In this document: in pieces, positions 35,282 through 43,973 of the stretch
Position numbering within the stretch: the first letter of the stretch is position 1
Layout of the letters: each line of letters opens with the position of its first letter
Assembly (NCBI RefSeq): GCF_000242435.1
Contig: NZ_JH591187.1
Coordinates: forward strand, 1,109,615 to 1,156,040
Direction: 5' to 3'
DNA: 46,426 nucleotides
From: Dialister succinatiphilus YIT 11850
GTDB taxonomy: Bacteria > Bacillota > Negativicutes > Veillonellales > Dialisteraceae
Translations under genes and position numbers: made by a program
Notes under the pieces: model-generated
The model's input: the letters and a program-made list of their open reading frames with translations, nothing else
What the model was told of the DNA's origin: nothing
The model's database searches: none

Positions 35282-36358
35282 ATGGATAAAATTCATATTA
35301 ACCTTGGTAAGGATTCTTACGACATCCTCATTGATACAGGGCTGGTGCGCAAGGCGGGGCCTGCTATCCGGGATCTGACGGGCGCGGAGAAGGCGGCCAT
35401 TATTACGGAGGACGGCATTGATAAGCTTTACGGCATGAGTCTGGTGAAGTCTCTGGAGGAGGCGGGGGTCCGCACCCAGATGATCGTAGTGCCTTCCAGT
35501 GAAAAATCCCGGACCCTGCAGGTGGTGCGCCGGGTGTACGGGGCTCTGGTGGATTTCGGCCTGGGCTCCAGCGATACATTAATCGCCCTGGGCGGGCGAG
35601 TGGTGGGCGATATCACCGGCTTTACGGCAGCCACTTACCACCGGGGGATTTCCTATGTCCAGTTCCCCACGTCCGTGCTGTCCCAGATCGGCAGTTCCAT
35701 CGGCGGCAAGGTGACCCTGGATCTAGATATCCCGGCAGGGAAGAATGTGGTGGGCACTTTCTACCAGCCCAAGGCGGTATTCGTTGACCCGGGCATGGCG
35801 AAAACCCTGCCCCGCCGTTATTTCCACAACGGTCTGGGAGAAGCGGTGAAGCTGGGCTGCGTGGCAGACAAGGCGCTGTTCGAGCTCTTTGAACAGGTGT
35901 CGTCGGACATGGATATTTACCGGGTGCTTCCGGAAATCATCCGCCGCTGCTGCGCCATCAAGGCTCATTATGTGGAAATCGATCCTTTCTCCAAAGGAGA
36001 GCGGCGCATCCTCGATTTCGGCCACACCATCGGCGGTGCCATCGAACGGTGCCTTCGGTATAATGATGCGGAAATCACCCACGGCGAGGCTACAGCCATC
36101 GGTATGTACCTCATTACCCGCCGTTCGGAGCTGGAGGGCCTCACCAAACGGGGCACCACATCCCGGCTGGAGTATGTGCTGAAGTCCCTGTCCCTGCCTG
36201 TCAGCACCACGGTGCCCTATGATATCCTCTATGAGGCTGTGAAGCATGACAAGAAAATCAAGGGCGATGTGATCCAGATCACCCTGATTAAGGAAATCGG
36301 AAAAGGGTTCCTCTATACCCTTCCGGTAAAGGAAATCGGACAGTTCCTGAAGAGCTGA
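35282..36358 (+). CDS. Divergent 3-dehydroquinate synthase-like sugar phosphate cyclase (AroB paralogue)
   Basis: 358 aa, collinear with the AroB at 23954 over its whole length. The metal ligands are kept (GLGEAVKLG, FGHTIGG, HGEATAIG), as is SIGGK. Several positions that are nearly invariant in AroB differ: QIDSS is QIGSS, GHTIGHA is GHTIGGA, LNFGH is LDFGH, the DExE stretch is DPFS, and the NAD loop is GGRVVGD. Two residues are inserted before PAGKN. It probably binds metal and NAD but acts on something other than DAHP, or is inactive. Start at 35282 follows AAAGAGGTG; TATAAT lies at 35237. Confidence 0.8.
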   Translation: MDKIHINLGKDSYDILIDTGLVRKAGPAIRDLTGAEKAAIITEDGIDKLYGMSLVKSLEEAGVRTQMIVVPSSEKSRTLQVVRRVYGALVDFGLGSSDTLIALGGRVVGDITGFTAATYHRGISYVQFPTSVLSQIGSSIGGKVTLDLDIPAGKNVVGTFYQPKAVFVDPGMAKTLPRRYFHNGLGEAVKLGCVADKALFELFEQVSSDMDIYRVLPEIIRRCCAIKAHYVEIDPFSKGERRILDFGHTIGGAIERCLRYNDAEITHGEATAIGMYLITRRSELEGLTKRGTTSRLEYVLKSLSLPVSTTVPYDILYEAVKHDKKIKGDVIQITLIKEIGKGFLYTLPVKEIGQFLKS

Positions 36359-36359
36359 C

Positions 36360-37090
36360 GGGCGCGAGGGTTCATTGGACACACCTGCGGTGTGAGGATT
36401 CTTAAGATGGATGGGCCTTCGGCCCAAGGGTTCTTAAGTTTGACGGGCCGTTGGCCCGAGGGTTGTGGATTGCCGCTCTGCGGCAATGCTTATAAAGTCA
36501 GCGTTACGGGATTTACTTTCAGTGCCATATGGCATGATAAGCATTCTGGTGATTGGCTCGCTGCGCTCGCCTCCCCCTATCCGGCTGCGCCGGACTTCCC
36601 CCTATGCAGGGGGCAGAATAAATCGCTCTATGCTTTCCTGTAGAGACATGGCCCCATGGTGAAGCATCCATAGTCCCACCACGAAGTGGGGGGGAAGGTG
36701 GTGGCGCCAGCCACCAAAGGGGGATTGCCGGAGTGGTACATGAAGTATATGACTCTCTGTTTTTCTCCTCAAATTCCTTGTTTCCCCTTGAGGGGAAATG
36801 CCACGTAGTGGCAAAAGGGTATACGGGGCAGAGCAACGATGTGATACTCTATCGCTATCCTGACCGCCAATCGGCGGCCTCCCTTGCCACTTCATGGTCC
36901 TCCCCCCCTGCAAGCAGGTGGCACTCGTTTTAATAAGTGCAGTTGTAAAGGTTTTTGCATAAGAGGGCGCCTTCTATAATTTAGAGGCGCCCTACAACAA
37001 CCCTCGCGCCAAAGGCGCGTCAAACTTAAGCCCCTTAAGAACCTTCGGCCCAGCGGGCCGTCACCCCTCAAGCCCCAAAGGGGCTTGTCC
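36360..37090 (+). repeat. Mosaic intergenic repeat, copy H (complete, with extra module)
   Basis: GACACACCTGCGGTGTG hairpin, left arm, core TATAAAGTCAGCGTTACGGG at about 36492, CGCTGCGCTCGCC and CCGGCTGCGCCGG hairpins, GGTGGTGGCGCCAGCCACC. Then come the extra module (about 36740-36895), the GGCGCC..GGCGCC right core at about 36965 and the right arm ending in AAGCCCCAAAGGGGCTT. Confidence 0.87.
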
Positions 37091-37097
37091 ATCATAT

Positions 37098-37130
37098 CAA
37101 AAAACCGGCACATTATGTGTCGGTTTTTTG
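37098..37130. terminator. Terminator after the TRAP operon
   Basis: CAAAAAACCG.CACA and TGTG.CGGTTTTTTG arms with one internal mismatch and a short loop. T-run on each strand. 20 bp past the dctM stop, bordering repeat H. Confidence 0.88.
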
Positions 37131-37149
37131 ATTGCCTCTTTGATTGTCC

Positions 37150-38427
37150 TTATTTCAGAACGGAGGGCAGCCAGGTGGCAATGCCTGGGACGAAGCAGAG
37201 GAGGGCGATTTCCAGGACCATAATCACTGCAAATGGCGCGGCCCCTACGATGATGTCCTGAATGGAGCTGTCTTCGCTGATGCCTTTGATGACGAAGAGG
37301 TTCATGCCTACCGGCGGTGTGATGAGGGCCAGTTCCATGTTGATCAGGAGCACTACGTTGAACCAGATGGGGTCAAAGCCCAGGGCTTTGATAATCGGGT
37401 AAAGCATAGGCAGGGTGATGAGGATGATGGAAACGGTTTCCAGCACGCAGCCCAGGATCAGGAGGACAATGTTGATGCCGATGAGGACGATCCATTTGTT
37501 TAAGTGTCCTTCGGTAACCAGGGACATCAGGGCCTGTGGTACCTGGAGCACGGTTAAGATGTAGCCGAAGAGCATGGCGCCTACCATGATGGCAAAAATC
37601 ATGCAGGATGTTTTGATGGTAGCGCGGAGGATGGCCGGCATGTCTTCGATGGTTATGCTGTGGTAAATGAAAAAGGTAATAATAAGGGCGTACACTGTAC
37701 CTACGGCAGCGGCTTCGGTGGGGGTGAAGATACCGGTGTAGATGCCGCCGATAATGATGACCGGCAGGAGGAGGCCCCAGATGTTTTCCCGAAGGGATTT
37801 CATCTTGGCTTCATGGGAAGCCCTTTCTTCCCGGGGTTTGTTCCAGGAAGCAAAGACGATGTAGGCCACGAAGGCCAGGGTGAGAAGGGCGCCGGGCACC
37901 ACGCCGGACATGAAGAGTTTGCCCACCGATTCATCGGTGATGGTGCCATAGAGAATCATGGGGATGGACGGCGGAATGAGGATGCCCAGGGTGCCGCCGG
38001 CGGCCACGGAGCCTACCACCAGTCTGCGGTCATAGCCCCGTTTGAGCATTTCCGGAATGGCCATGGCGCCGATGGTGACGGCGGTAGCCACAGAGGAGCC
38101 GGAAATGGCGGCGAAAATGGCGCAGGCAAAGATGGTGGCAATGCCCAGGCCGCCGGGAAGGTGGCCCATCCATTTGCTGCCCAGGTCGAAGAGCCCGCTG
38201 CCCACCCGGCCGGTGAGCATGATCTGGCTCATGAGGATGTAAAGGGGCACTGACGTCAGTACGTAGGAGTTCAGTGTCTTAAAGGCAATCACCGGTACCT
38301 GGGAAAGGGTGGACATATCCACGAACTGGATGATACCCAGAATGCCTGCCAGGGACAGGGTGAAGGCCACAGGCATGCCTATAATGAGGAGGGCAATGAT
38401 AAACAGTGCGAAACCTGCCAGAACCAT
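37150..38427 (-). CDS. dctM: TRAP transporter large membrane subunit DctM
   Basis: 425 aa, usual DctM length, with about 11-12 membrane helices of the ion transporter superfamily. It is the channel subunit that moves solute with Na+. Family motifs include SVPLYILMSQIML, FAAISGSSVATAVTIG, GGTLGILIPPSIPMILYG and LITPPVGMNLFVIKG. The ATG directly follows the dctQ TAA (TAAATG) with AAAGGAGGGG upstream, so dctQ and dctM are coupled. It is the last gene of the operon. Confidence 0.95.
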   Translation of the reverse strand: MVLAGFALFIIALLIIGMPVAFTLSLAGILGIIQFVDMSTLSQVPVIAFKTLNSYVLTSVPLYILMSQIMLTGRVGSGLFDLGSKWMGHLPGGLGIATIFACAIFAAISGSSVATAVTIGAMAIPEMLKRGYDRRLVVGSVAAGGTLGILIPPSIPMILYGTITDESVGKLFMSGVVPGALLTLAFVAYIVFASWNKPREERASHEAKMKSLRENIWGLLLPVIIIGGIYTGIFTPTEAAAVGTVYALIITFFIYHSITIEDMPAILRATIKTSCMIFAIMVGAMLFGYILTVLQVPQALMSLVTEGHLNKWIVLIGINIVLLILGCVLETVSIILITLPMLYPIIKALGFDPIWFNVVLLINMELALITPPVGMNLFVIKGISEDSSIQDIIVGAAPFAVIMVLEIALLCFVPGIATWLPSVLK

Positions 38428-38937
38428 TTATTTCCCCTCCTTTTCTTCTTTAAAGAAATCACCCAGAAGATGGTTGATGATTTCCAGAAACAGCAGTACG
38501 AAGCCTATGACCATAAAGGTCTGGGGAATCCACATGGGTACCCGGAGCAGGGAGGGAGAAACCACTCCCATGGCCTGGCTCATGAGCATGTAATTGGTGG
38601 ATTCCGTCATGCATACGTACACAGCGAAAAGGGAAAGAATGGATGTGACAATGTCCAGTCCCCGCTGCAGGGGTCTGGGGAAACGACTGTAGAGAAAATC
38701 AACGGTAATATGCCCGTTCTTCCTCATGGTATAGGCCATGCCGAAGAAGCCGGCCAGCACCAGAAGGTAGGTGGAAATTTCCATGACCCACACCGTGGGA
38801 CTGTGGAAAATACTGCGGGCAATGATTTCATAGCAGATCATGAAGGCTGTCAATAAAATGGCAAGCCCTGCAATGGCTGCGGCAAAATTGGTGATATAAC
38901 CGAGAATGCGGTCATATATATGGTAAATAGAACGCAC
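38428..38937 (-). CDS. dctQ: TRAP transporter small membrane subunit DctQ
   Basis: 169 aa with four membrane helices, the usual DctQ pattern. The segment VWVMEISTYLLVLAGFFGMAYTMRKNGHITVDF is the conserved region between helices 2 and 3. It scaffolds DctM in the inner membrane. GTG start with AAAGGAGGGCTGTCCT. An 820-bp repeat-filled gap separates it from dctP, unusual for a TRAP operon, where spacing is normally short. Confidence 0.93.
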   Translation of the reverse strand: MRSIYHIYDRILGYITNFAAAIAGLAILLTAFMICYEIIARSIFHSPTVWVMEISTYLLVLAGFFGMAYTMRKNGHITVDFLYSRFPRPLQRGLDIVTSILSLFAVYVCMTESTNYMLMSQAMGVVSPSLLRVPMWIPQTFMVIGFVLLFLEIINHLLGDFFKEEKEGK

Positions 38938-38967
38938 AGGACAGCCCTCCTTTGTGAAATAATTTAT

Positions 38968-39015
38968 TAGTGAGCTAGTGGGCTAGTGGGCTAGTGAAAT
39001 AGTGAAATAGTGGGA
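38968..39015 (+). repeat. Octamer tandem array, third copy
   Basis: Six perfect-register 8-bp units: TAGTGAGC, TAGTGGGC, TAGTGGGC, TAGTGAAA, TAGTGAAA, TAGTGGGA. It directly adjoins the start of repeat I. Confidence 0.75.
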
Positions 39016-39757
39016 CATAAAAGGTTCTTAAGATGGATGGGCCCAGGGGGCCGCTCCGCGGCCCGGGTTCAGAGGGTTCAGAGGGTTCGGCCTGCCTTTG
39101 GCAGGCTGGTTCAAAGGGTGGTGGTATCGCCCTTACGGGCGATGAGTATAAAGTCAGCGTTATGAGGGAGGGTTCTTAAGATGGACCGGCCCTATGGGCC
39201 GGAGGGTTCGTAAGTTTGACGGGGCCTTTGGCCCCGAGGGTTGCGGATTGCCCTGCGGGCAATGCTTATAAAGTCAGCGTTACGGGATTGGCTTTCTATG
39301 TCATATGGCATGATAAGCATCACGTCGATCAGCCACCTCCGGTGGCTTTCCCCCCTTTGGTGCCTTACGGCACCACCTTCCCGCCCCGCTGGGAAGCGTG
39401 TCACTTGATTCTCAGTCGTCTACGACTCCCTGCGAATCAAGTTCCCTTGCCACCGCTGAGCGGTGGGACAATAAAGATCCGCAAAGCAATCCCTTCATAA
39501 GCAGCTCACAGCATAACGGAGCTTTATAGTGCCCCCTCATAGAGGGGGGAAAGGTGGTGGCGCCAGCCACCAAAGGGGGGAATTGCATTTCCTCGCCCGT
39601 CAGGGCGGTTGTAAAGGTTTTTTTATAAGAGGGCGCCATCTATAAATTAGAGGCGCCACCACAACCCTCAGCGGCAAAGCCGCTGTCAAACTTAAGAACC
39701 TTCGGGGCGATAGCCCCGTCAAACTTTAGAACCTTCACGCCCTTACGGGCGTGTCCC
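39016..39757 (+). repeat. Mosaic intergenic repeat, copy I (inside the TRAP operon)
   Basis: Left-arm hairpins, two cores (TATAAAGTCAGCGTTA at about 39148 and 39268), CCACCTCCGGTGG and TGCCTTACGGCA hairpins, and a GATTC..GAATC palindrome (about 39408-39440). The junction CTTCATAAGCAGCTCACAGC, right core and right arm follow. It runs up to the dctP stop. Confidence 0.87.
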
Positions 39758-40822
39758 TCAGTCCTTCGCAGCAGCGCTGGCTTTCAGGCAGTCATCTACC
39801 AGTTTCTTACCGAAGTCGCCCTGTTCCTGTTCGAACTTGGCCACTACCGGAGCGGTAGCTTCCTGCCAGAGGTGGATTTCATCCTTCGGAATTACATAGA
39901 CATCCATGCCCTTGTCAGAGAGTTCTTTCAGGCAGCGTTCGTCTTCTGCCTTGGTTTCCTTGCGGATTTCATCCTGGATTTCTTTGGCGGTGTCGGTGAT
40001 GATCTTCTGCTGTTCCGGTGTCAGTTTCTTCCAGGAGTTGTCGTTCATGGATACCAGGAATTCTACGTAGGAGTTGTTGGTCACAGTGAGGTACTTGGCC
40101 ACTTCGTAGATCTTACGGGACAGGATAGCGGTCTGGCCGGAGGACTGGCCGTCGATGGTGCCGTTCTTGATGGCCATGTATACTTCAGAGGAGCTCATGG
40201 TCGTGGGGGATGCGCCGAGAGCCTGGATGATGTCGGCAGAGGTTTCAGAGTAGGAGCGGATCTTCATGCCCTGGAAATCTTCCGGTTTTTCGATTTTCTT
40301 CACGTTGTTGCAGAACTGTACGTAGCCGTAGTCTGCCCAGATCAGCGGATGAACGCCTTTCTTTTCCATTTCCTGGTTCAGTGCCTTGCCCAGGTCTCCG
40401 TCCAGTGCATTATCTACAGCGGAATAGGAGGTGAGGACGAAAGGCATATCCAGTACTTTCAGTGCCGGCACTACCATGGACCAGCGGGCGGTGGAGTTCA
40501 TGCCGATATCCAGGCCGCCGCTCATGAGGGCGTCGTTCATGTTCTGGTCGTTATACAGCTGGCCTGCCGGATAGACTTTGATGTCGATCTGGCCCTTGGA
40601 TCTTTCGTTTACTTCTTTGGCAAATTTTTCAACGCTCTTGGACAAATGATGTTCTGCAGGAAGCTGGTAAGCCAGCTTCAATTCCACTTTCTGTCCATTG
40701 CCGGATGCAGCGGCCTGTTTCTGATCGCCGCCGGACATACCGCAGCCTGTCATCACGCCTGCAATGGCAAGGGCTGCTAAACCTGCTAAAACTACCTTAT
40801 GACTTCTCTTAAACATACCCAT
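39758..40822 (-). CDS. dctP: TRAP transporter solute-binding lipoprotein DctP
   Basis: 354 aa. The signal peptide ends in a lipobox (GVMTGC), so it is a lipid-anchored extracytoplasmic binding protein. The DctP fold is recognised from LAYQLPAEHHLSKSVEKFA, GQLYNDQNMNDAL, MPFVLTSY, the GMKIRS arginine that contacts the substrate carboxylate, and NGTIDGQSSG. ATG at 40822 follows AAAGGAGG by 8 bp. It is first in the operon, downstream of a T-box, so the ligand is likely an amino acid or a related carboxylate such as a 2-oxo acid. Confidence 0.94.
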   Translation of the reverse strand: MGMFKRSHKVVLAGLAALAIAGVMTGCGMSGGDQKQAAASGNGQKVELKLAYQLPAEHHLSKSVEKFAKEVNERSKGQIDIKVYPAGQLYNDQNMNDALMSGGLDIGMNSTARWSMVVPALKVLDMPFVLTSYSAVDNALDGDLGKALNQEMEKKGVHPLIWADYGYVQFCNNVKKIEKPEDFQGMKIRSYSETSADIIQALGASPTTMSSSEVYMAIKNGTIDGQSSGQTAILSRKIYEVAKYLTVTNNSYVEFLVSMNDNSWKKLTPEQQKIITDTAKEIQDEIRKETKAEDERCLKELSDKGMDVYVIPKDEIHLWQEATAPVVAKFEQEQGDFGKKLVDDCLKASAAAKD

Positions 40823-40896
40823 AGTGAAATCCTCCTTTAATAAAAATCATTTGTGTTCCCCATTTCAAATCAAGCTGTACCAGCCTGCCAAACTAC

Positions 40897-40932
40897 AAAA
40901 AACGCCCTGATTGATTAAAATCAACCAGGGCG
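40897..40932 (-). terminator. T-box terminator
   Basis: CGCCCTGGTTGAT and ATCAATCAGGGCG arms (one G-U), 4-nt loop, followed by six U, 75 bp before dctP. Confidence 0.95.
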
Positions 40933-41157
40933 TCACATCTACGCGGTACCACCTCGCACTATACTCATGCGGCTTTGTAACGGTGCCAAACGCCATATCT
41001 TACTCTGTTCAGATACAGGACTTGCGGACGACTCTGTGAGGACCTCCTGCTGCCTTCCACCCTGCGGCAGCTCTCTGTAAGAAAGCCGGTTCACTCGCTT
41101 CCGTTCCTTGTCTTTCATGCACAAGTGTGCTGTGAAGCTTTATTCAAAATTGAAGTT
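40897..41157 (-). promoter_or_regulatory. T-box riboswitch leader of the TRAP operon
   Basis: Reads on the minus strand from about 41157. Stem I has the AGAGAGCTGCC / GGCAGC distal arm with the GGGTGGAA loop. The T-box GGTGGTACCGCG is at 40942-40953, with UGGU for tRNA ACCA pairing (discriminator A). A strong terminator follows. The internal loop of stem I reads TCACAGAGTCG on its 3' side. GUC followed by G (41030-41032) is the best specifier candidate, valine, though this assignment is tentative. Uncharged tRNA would stabilise the antiterminator and turn on dctPQM. Confidence 0.9.
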
Positions 41158-41163
41158 GGAAAT

Positions 41164-41192
41164 AGTATACATGGACTCTACCGGTTTGTAAA
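41164..41192 (-). promoter_or_regulatory. Promoter of the T-box/TRAP operon
   Basis: Minus strand: TTTACA (41187-41192), 17-bp spacer, TATACT (41164-41169). Confidence 0.8.
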
Positions 41193-41224
41193 GGGGAAAT
41201 TGAAGAAATTTCGCCCCTTTTTTT
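41190..41224. terminator. Hairpin terminator between the dehydrogenase and TRAP promoter
   Basis: AAAGGGGAAATT and AATTTCGCCCCTTT arms with one bulge; eight T follow on the plus strand, while the minus side has only UUUAC. It lies 23 bp past the dehydrogenase stop and overlaps the TRAP -35, so it may insulate the two genes. Confidence 0.65.
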
Positions 41225-41246
41225 GCTATCTGAAACCACCTGCTAA

Positions 41247-42308
41247 TCAGTGATTTAATTTCTCCAGATCCATCATGGCCTTGTACACCATATCAAAAGT
41301 AATGTCATAGGGCTTCACCCGCATATCCTTGGTGTGAAGGCAGTTCTGCACCAGTTCGTCCGGATGGGCCGGGTCGATGCCGATATCTGCCAGGCAGTGG
41401 GGCAAGTCGATGGACTTTGCGAAATTGTAAATCTTATCCCTTTCCTCCAGCTGTCCGTCCATGGTGAGCATCACCTGAAGGCCGTAATTCACCACGGCGC
41501 CATGGAGGTGATTTCCCTTATGGGGCGTCCTTGTATGGCTGTTGTAAATGGCATGGGCCAGGGAGGAATCCAGGTCATCCTCAATGCACACAGAGGCCAT
41601 GCCCGGTGCCACAATGATGGAAAGAATGGCCGGTTCCAGGGCGTCATTCACTTCCTGCCGGTCCACTGCCGCCAGCGCTTCCTTGCCGTATTTCAAAATC
41701 CCCGGTGCCACATTCTGGGCATTCCGCACCCCTGTCTGCTGCACCCAGGTCAGATCCATGCCCCGGGCAGAGAAGGGAACTTCATACTGCTTGGCCAGGG
41801 CATCGCCCAGTCCGGCCCAGAAATATTCCCGGGGCGAGTGGGCAATAATTTCTGTATTGATAAACGTATGGTAGGCATTGCGGTCCCGGTAAATGGAACC
41901 CCGGAAGCTGTGATCCGGATTGTACATAATGCACACCGCCGTCACGGAAGCGCAGTTCGATGCCAGCGTGGGGAACGTGAAGAGAGGCTTCTTCAAAAGA
42001 TGGGAGGCCCACTTGGACGTATCCACTGCCCGTCCGCCGCCTACCGCAAAAATCATATCGGCCTTCTGGATTTCCGGAATCTTCGTCAGGGCCTCGGCAT
42101 TTTCAAAGGTGGCATCATCGCCGTAAAGAAAAGACCCCGTGATTTCGATGGTCCCCTCGCAGGCCTTCCGGATCAGCGGTTCCGCTGCAGCCCTGGACTT
42201 ATTGCCTCCTACAATCACCGCCGTCTTCCCGTACTCACGGCAGATACCGGGAATGGCATCATAGGCATCGGTGCCGATAGTGAAATGGGGGAAAAATGTA
42301 CTTTTCAT
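41247..42308 (-). CDS. Iron-containing alcohol dehydrogenase family protein (glycerol dehydrogenase-like)
   Basis: 353 aa. Family III metal-dependent dehydrogenase: an N-terminal NAD domain (AVIVGGNKSRAAAEP, FAVGGGRAVDTSKW) and a C-terminal helical metal domain with the ligand positions in GLGDALAKQYE (Asp) and HLHGAVVNYG (His). GGGRAVDTSKW is closest to the GldA/glycerol-1-phosphate dehydrogenase branch. ATG at 42308 has AAAAGGAGTTTCTT; upstream codons in frame lack support. Single gene with its own promoter. Substrate not certain. Confidence 0.87.
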   Translation of the reverse strand: MKSTFFPHFTIGTDAYDAIPGICREYGKTAVIVGGNKSRAAAEPLIRKACEGTIEITGSFLYGDDATFENAEALTKIPEIQKADMIFAVGGGRAVDTSKWASHLLKKPLFTFPTLASNCASVTAVCIMYNPDHSFRGSIYRDRNAYHTFINTEIIAHSPREYFWAGLGDALAKQYEVPFSARGMDLTWVQQTGVRNAQNVAPGILKYGKEALAAVDRQEVNDALEPAILSIIVAPGMASVCIEDDLDSSLAHAIYNSHTRTPHKGNHLHGAVVNYGLQVMLTMDGQLEERDKIYNFAKSIDLPHCLADIGIDPAHPDELVQNCLHTKDMRVKPYDITFDMVYKAMMDLEKLNH

Positions 42309-42381
42309 AAGAAACTCCTTTTGACCATAACCATATCTCTTGACCATAGCAGGTAACAGAACATCAGTCTATTATTGCTTC

Positions 42382-42410
42382 ATTATACTCCCCTTTCTGT
42401 GAAATGTCAG
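42382..42410 (-). promoter_or_regulatory. Promoter of the dehydrogenase gene
   Basis: Minus strand: CTGACA (42405-42410), 17-bp spacer, TATAAT (42382-42387). The leader contains a repeated TATGGTCAA. Confidence 0.8.
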
Positions 42411-42417
42411 TGATGAG

Positions 42418-43812
42418 AGGGACACACCTGCGGTGTGAGGGTTGACGGGGCTTTGGCCCGAGGGTTCTTAAGGTTCTTAGGATTGACGGCCCTTTGGGCC
42501 GAGGGTTGTGGTGGCGGCTTCGCCGCAGAATTTTAAAAAAGGGGCACGGCTTCGCCGCGGGTTGTGTAAAAGGGTTGTGGAAAAAGGTTATTAAGATGGA
42601 TGGGCCTTCGGCCCAAGGGTTCGTAAGATACTTAAGGGGAAGGTTCTTAGGATTGACCGGCCCTATGGGCCGGAGGGTTCGTAAGTTTGACGGCCCTGCG
42701 GGCCGAGGGTTGTGGTATCGCCCTTACGGTGCACAGCGAACACATTTTGCACTATGCGAACTGGATTTGTAAGGGAGCATCAGCGACCCGAAAATCCAGT
42801 GAGTCAGTGACAGCAGTGGATGAAGGAGCGCTAGCGACGCGCAAAATGTAGTGAGTCGTTTCCCCTTTAGGGGGCGATGAGTATAAAGTCAGCGTTACGG
42901 GATTGGCTCTTTGTGTCATATGGCATGAAAAACAATTCTGCTGATTGGCTCGCTACGCTCGCCTCCCCCTATCCGGCTTCGCCGGACTTCCCCCGCAAGC
43001 GGGGGGAAGAATAAAACACCTCGAAACATTCTCTTCATAAATGGCTCTACAGTAAGCACGGGTTATAGTGCCCCTGTGGAGGTCCTGCATGGGACCTCCA
43101 AGTGGGGCGAAGTAAGGCGCCTAGCCTGCCCATTAAGGCGCTTTCCTTTTGCCGCCCCACCGAACTGCGGGGGTGGCAAAGGAACTGGATTCATAGGGGA
43201 GCCCCGCGACCCGCGAATCCAGTGACATGCTTCCCACCGGGTGGCAAGGGAACTTGATTCGCAAGGAGCCGTAGGCGACTGAGAATCAAGTGACACGCTT
43301 TCCAACGGGCAAGGTGGTGGCGCCAGCCACCAAAGGGGGAAAACACCGGAATGGTACGCGAAGTATATGACTCGCTGTTTTTTCCCTCATATCTCTCGTT
43401 TCCCCTTGAGGGGAATTCCCGCGCAGCGGGAAAGGGTGTACGAGGTAAAGCACCGATTTGATACTCTATCGTTTTCCTGACCGCCAATCGGCAGCCTCCC
43501 TCGCCACCTCATTGTCCTCTCCCCCCCTGCAAGCAGGTGGCACTCGTTTTAATAAGTGCAGTTGTAAAGGTTTTATCATAAGAGGGCGCCTTCTATAAAT
43601 TAGAGGCGCCCACCACAACCCTCGCCCCTAAAGGGGAAACGACTCACTATGATTTGTGCGTCGCTTTGCTCCTTCAAATCATGTTCGCTGTGCACGCCGG
43701 AGGCGCGTCAAACCTAAGAACCTTCGGGGCGATAGCCCCGTCAAACTTTAGAACCTTCACGCCCCATAGGGGCGTGTCCCCGAGAGGCGCCCGAACCCTC
43801 AAGCCCAGGCAG
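42418..43812 (+). repeat. Mosaic intergenic repeat, copy J (longest, 1.4 kb)
   Basis: Opens with GACACACCTGCGGTGTG. The core TATAAAGTCAGCGTTACGGG is at about 42882, displaced by inserted palindrome modules at 42730-42870. It also has GGATTC..GAATCC and GATTC..GAATC palindromes at 43185-43300 and the extra module at 43345-43500. The right core is near 43585. Another GATTTG..CAAATC palindrome (43645-43690) is inserted in the right arm. The 1.66-kb space between the dehydrogenase and radical SAM genes holds only this and the two promoters. Confidence 0.87.
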
Positions 43813-43856
43813 TCAGCCGTCTCGCCGATCTTACATTAACATATTTAAATTTTTAG

Positions 43857-43885
43857 TTGTATTTTTCTTTCCCATACTGTATAAT
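43857..43885 (+). promoter_or_regulatory. Promoter of the radical SAM gene
   Basis: TTGTAT (43857-43862), 17-bp spacer, TATAAT (43880-43885). It supports a start codon downstream of this point. Confidence 0.7.
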
Positions 43886-43973
43886 GACATTCGTAACGTT
43901 TCTTACTCTGGGAAGCAGAACTTCCCGTTTGATAGGAAAAGGATTTTTCTTTTCCGCGAAAGGATATGAGCAC

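Noticed and set aside
36392-36643. Open frames inside the mosaic repeats (also 11516-11707, 19534-19833, 42494-42772 and others) with similar translations
   Set aside because: They resemble each other only because the DNA is repeated. None has a good ribosome site, lengths and frames change between copies, and stems break the codon pattern.
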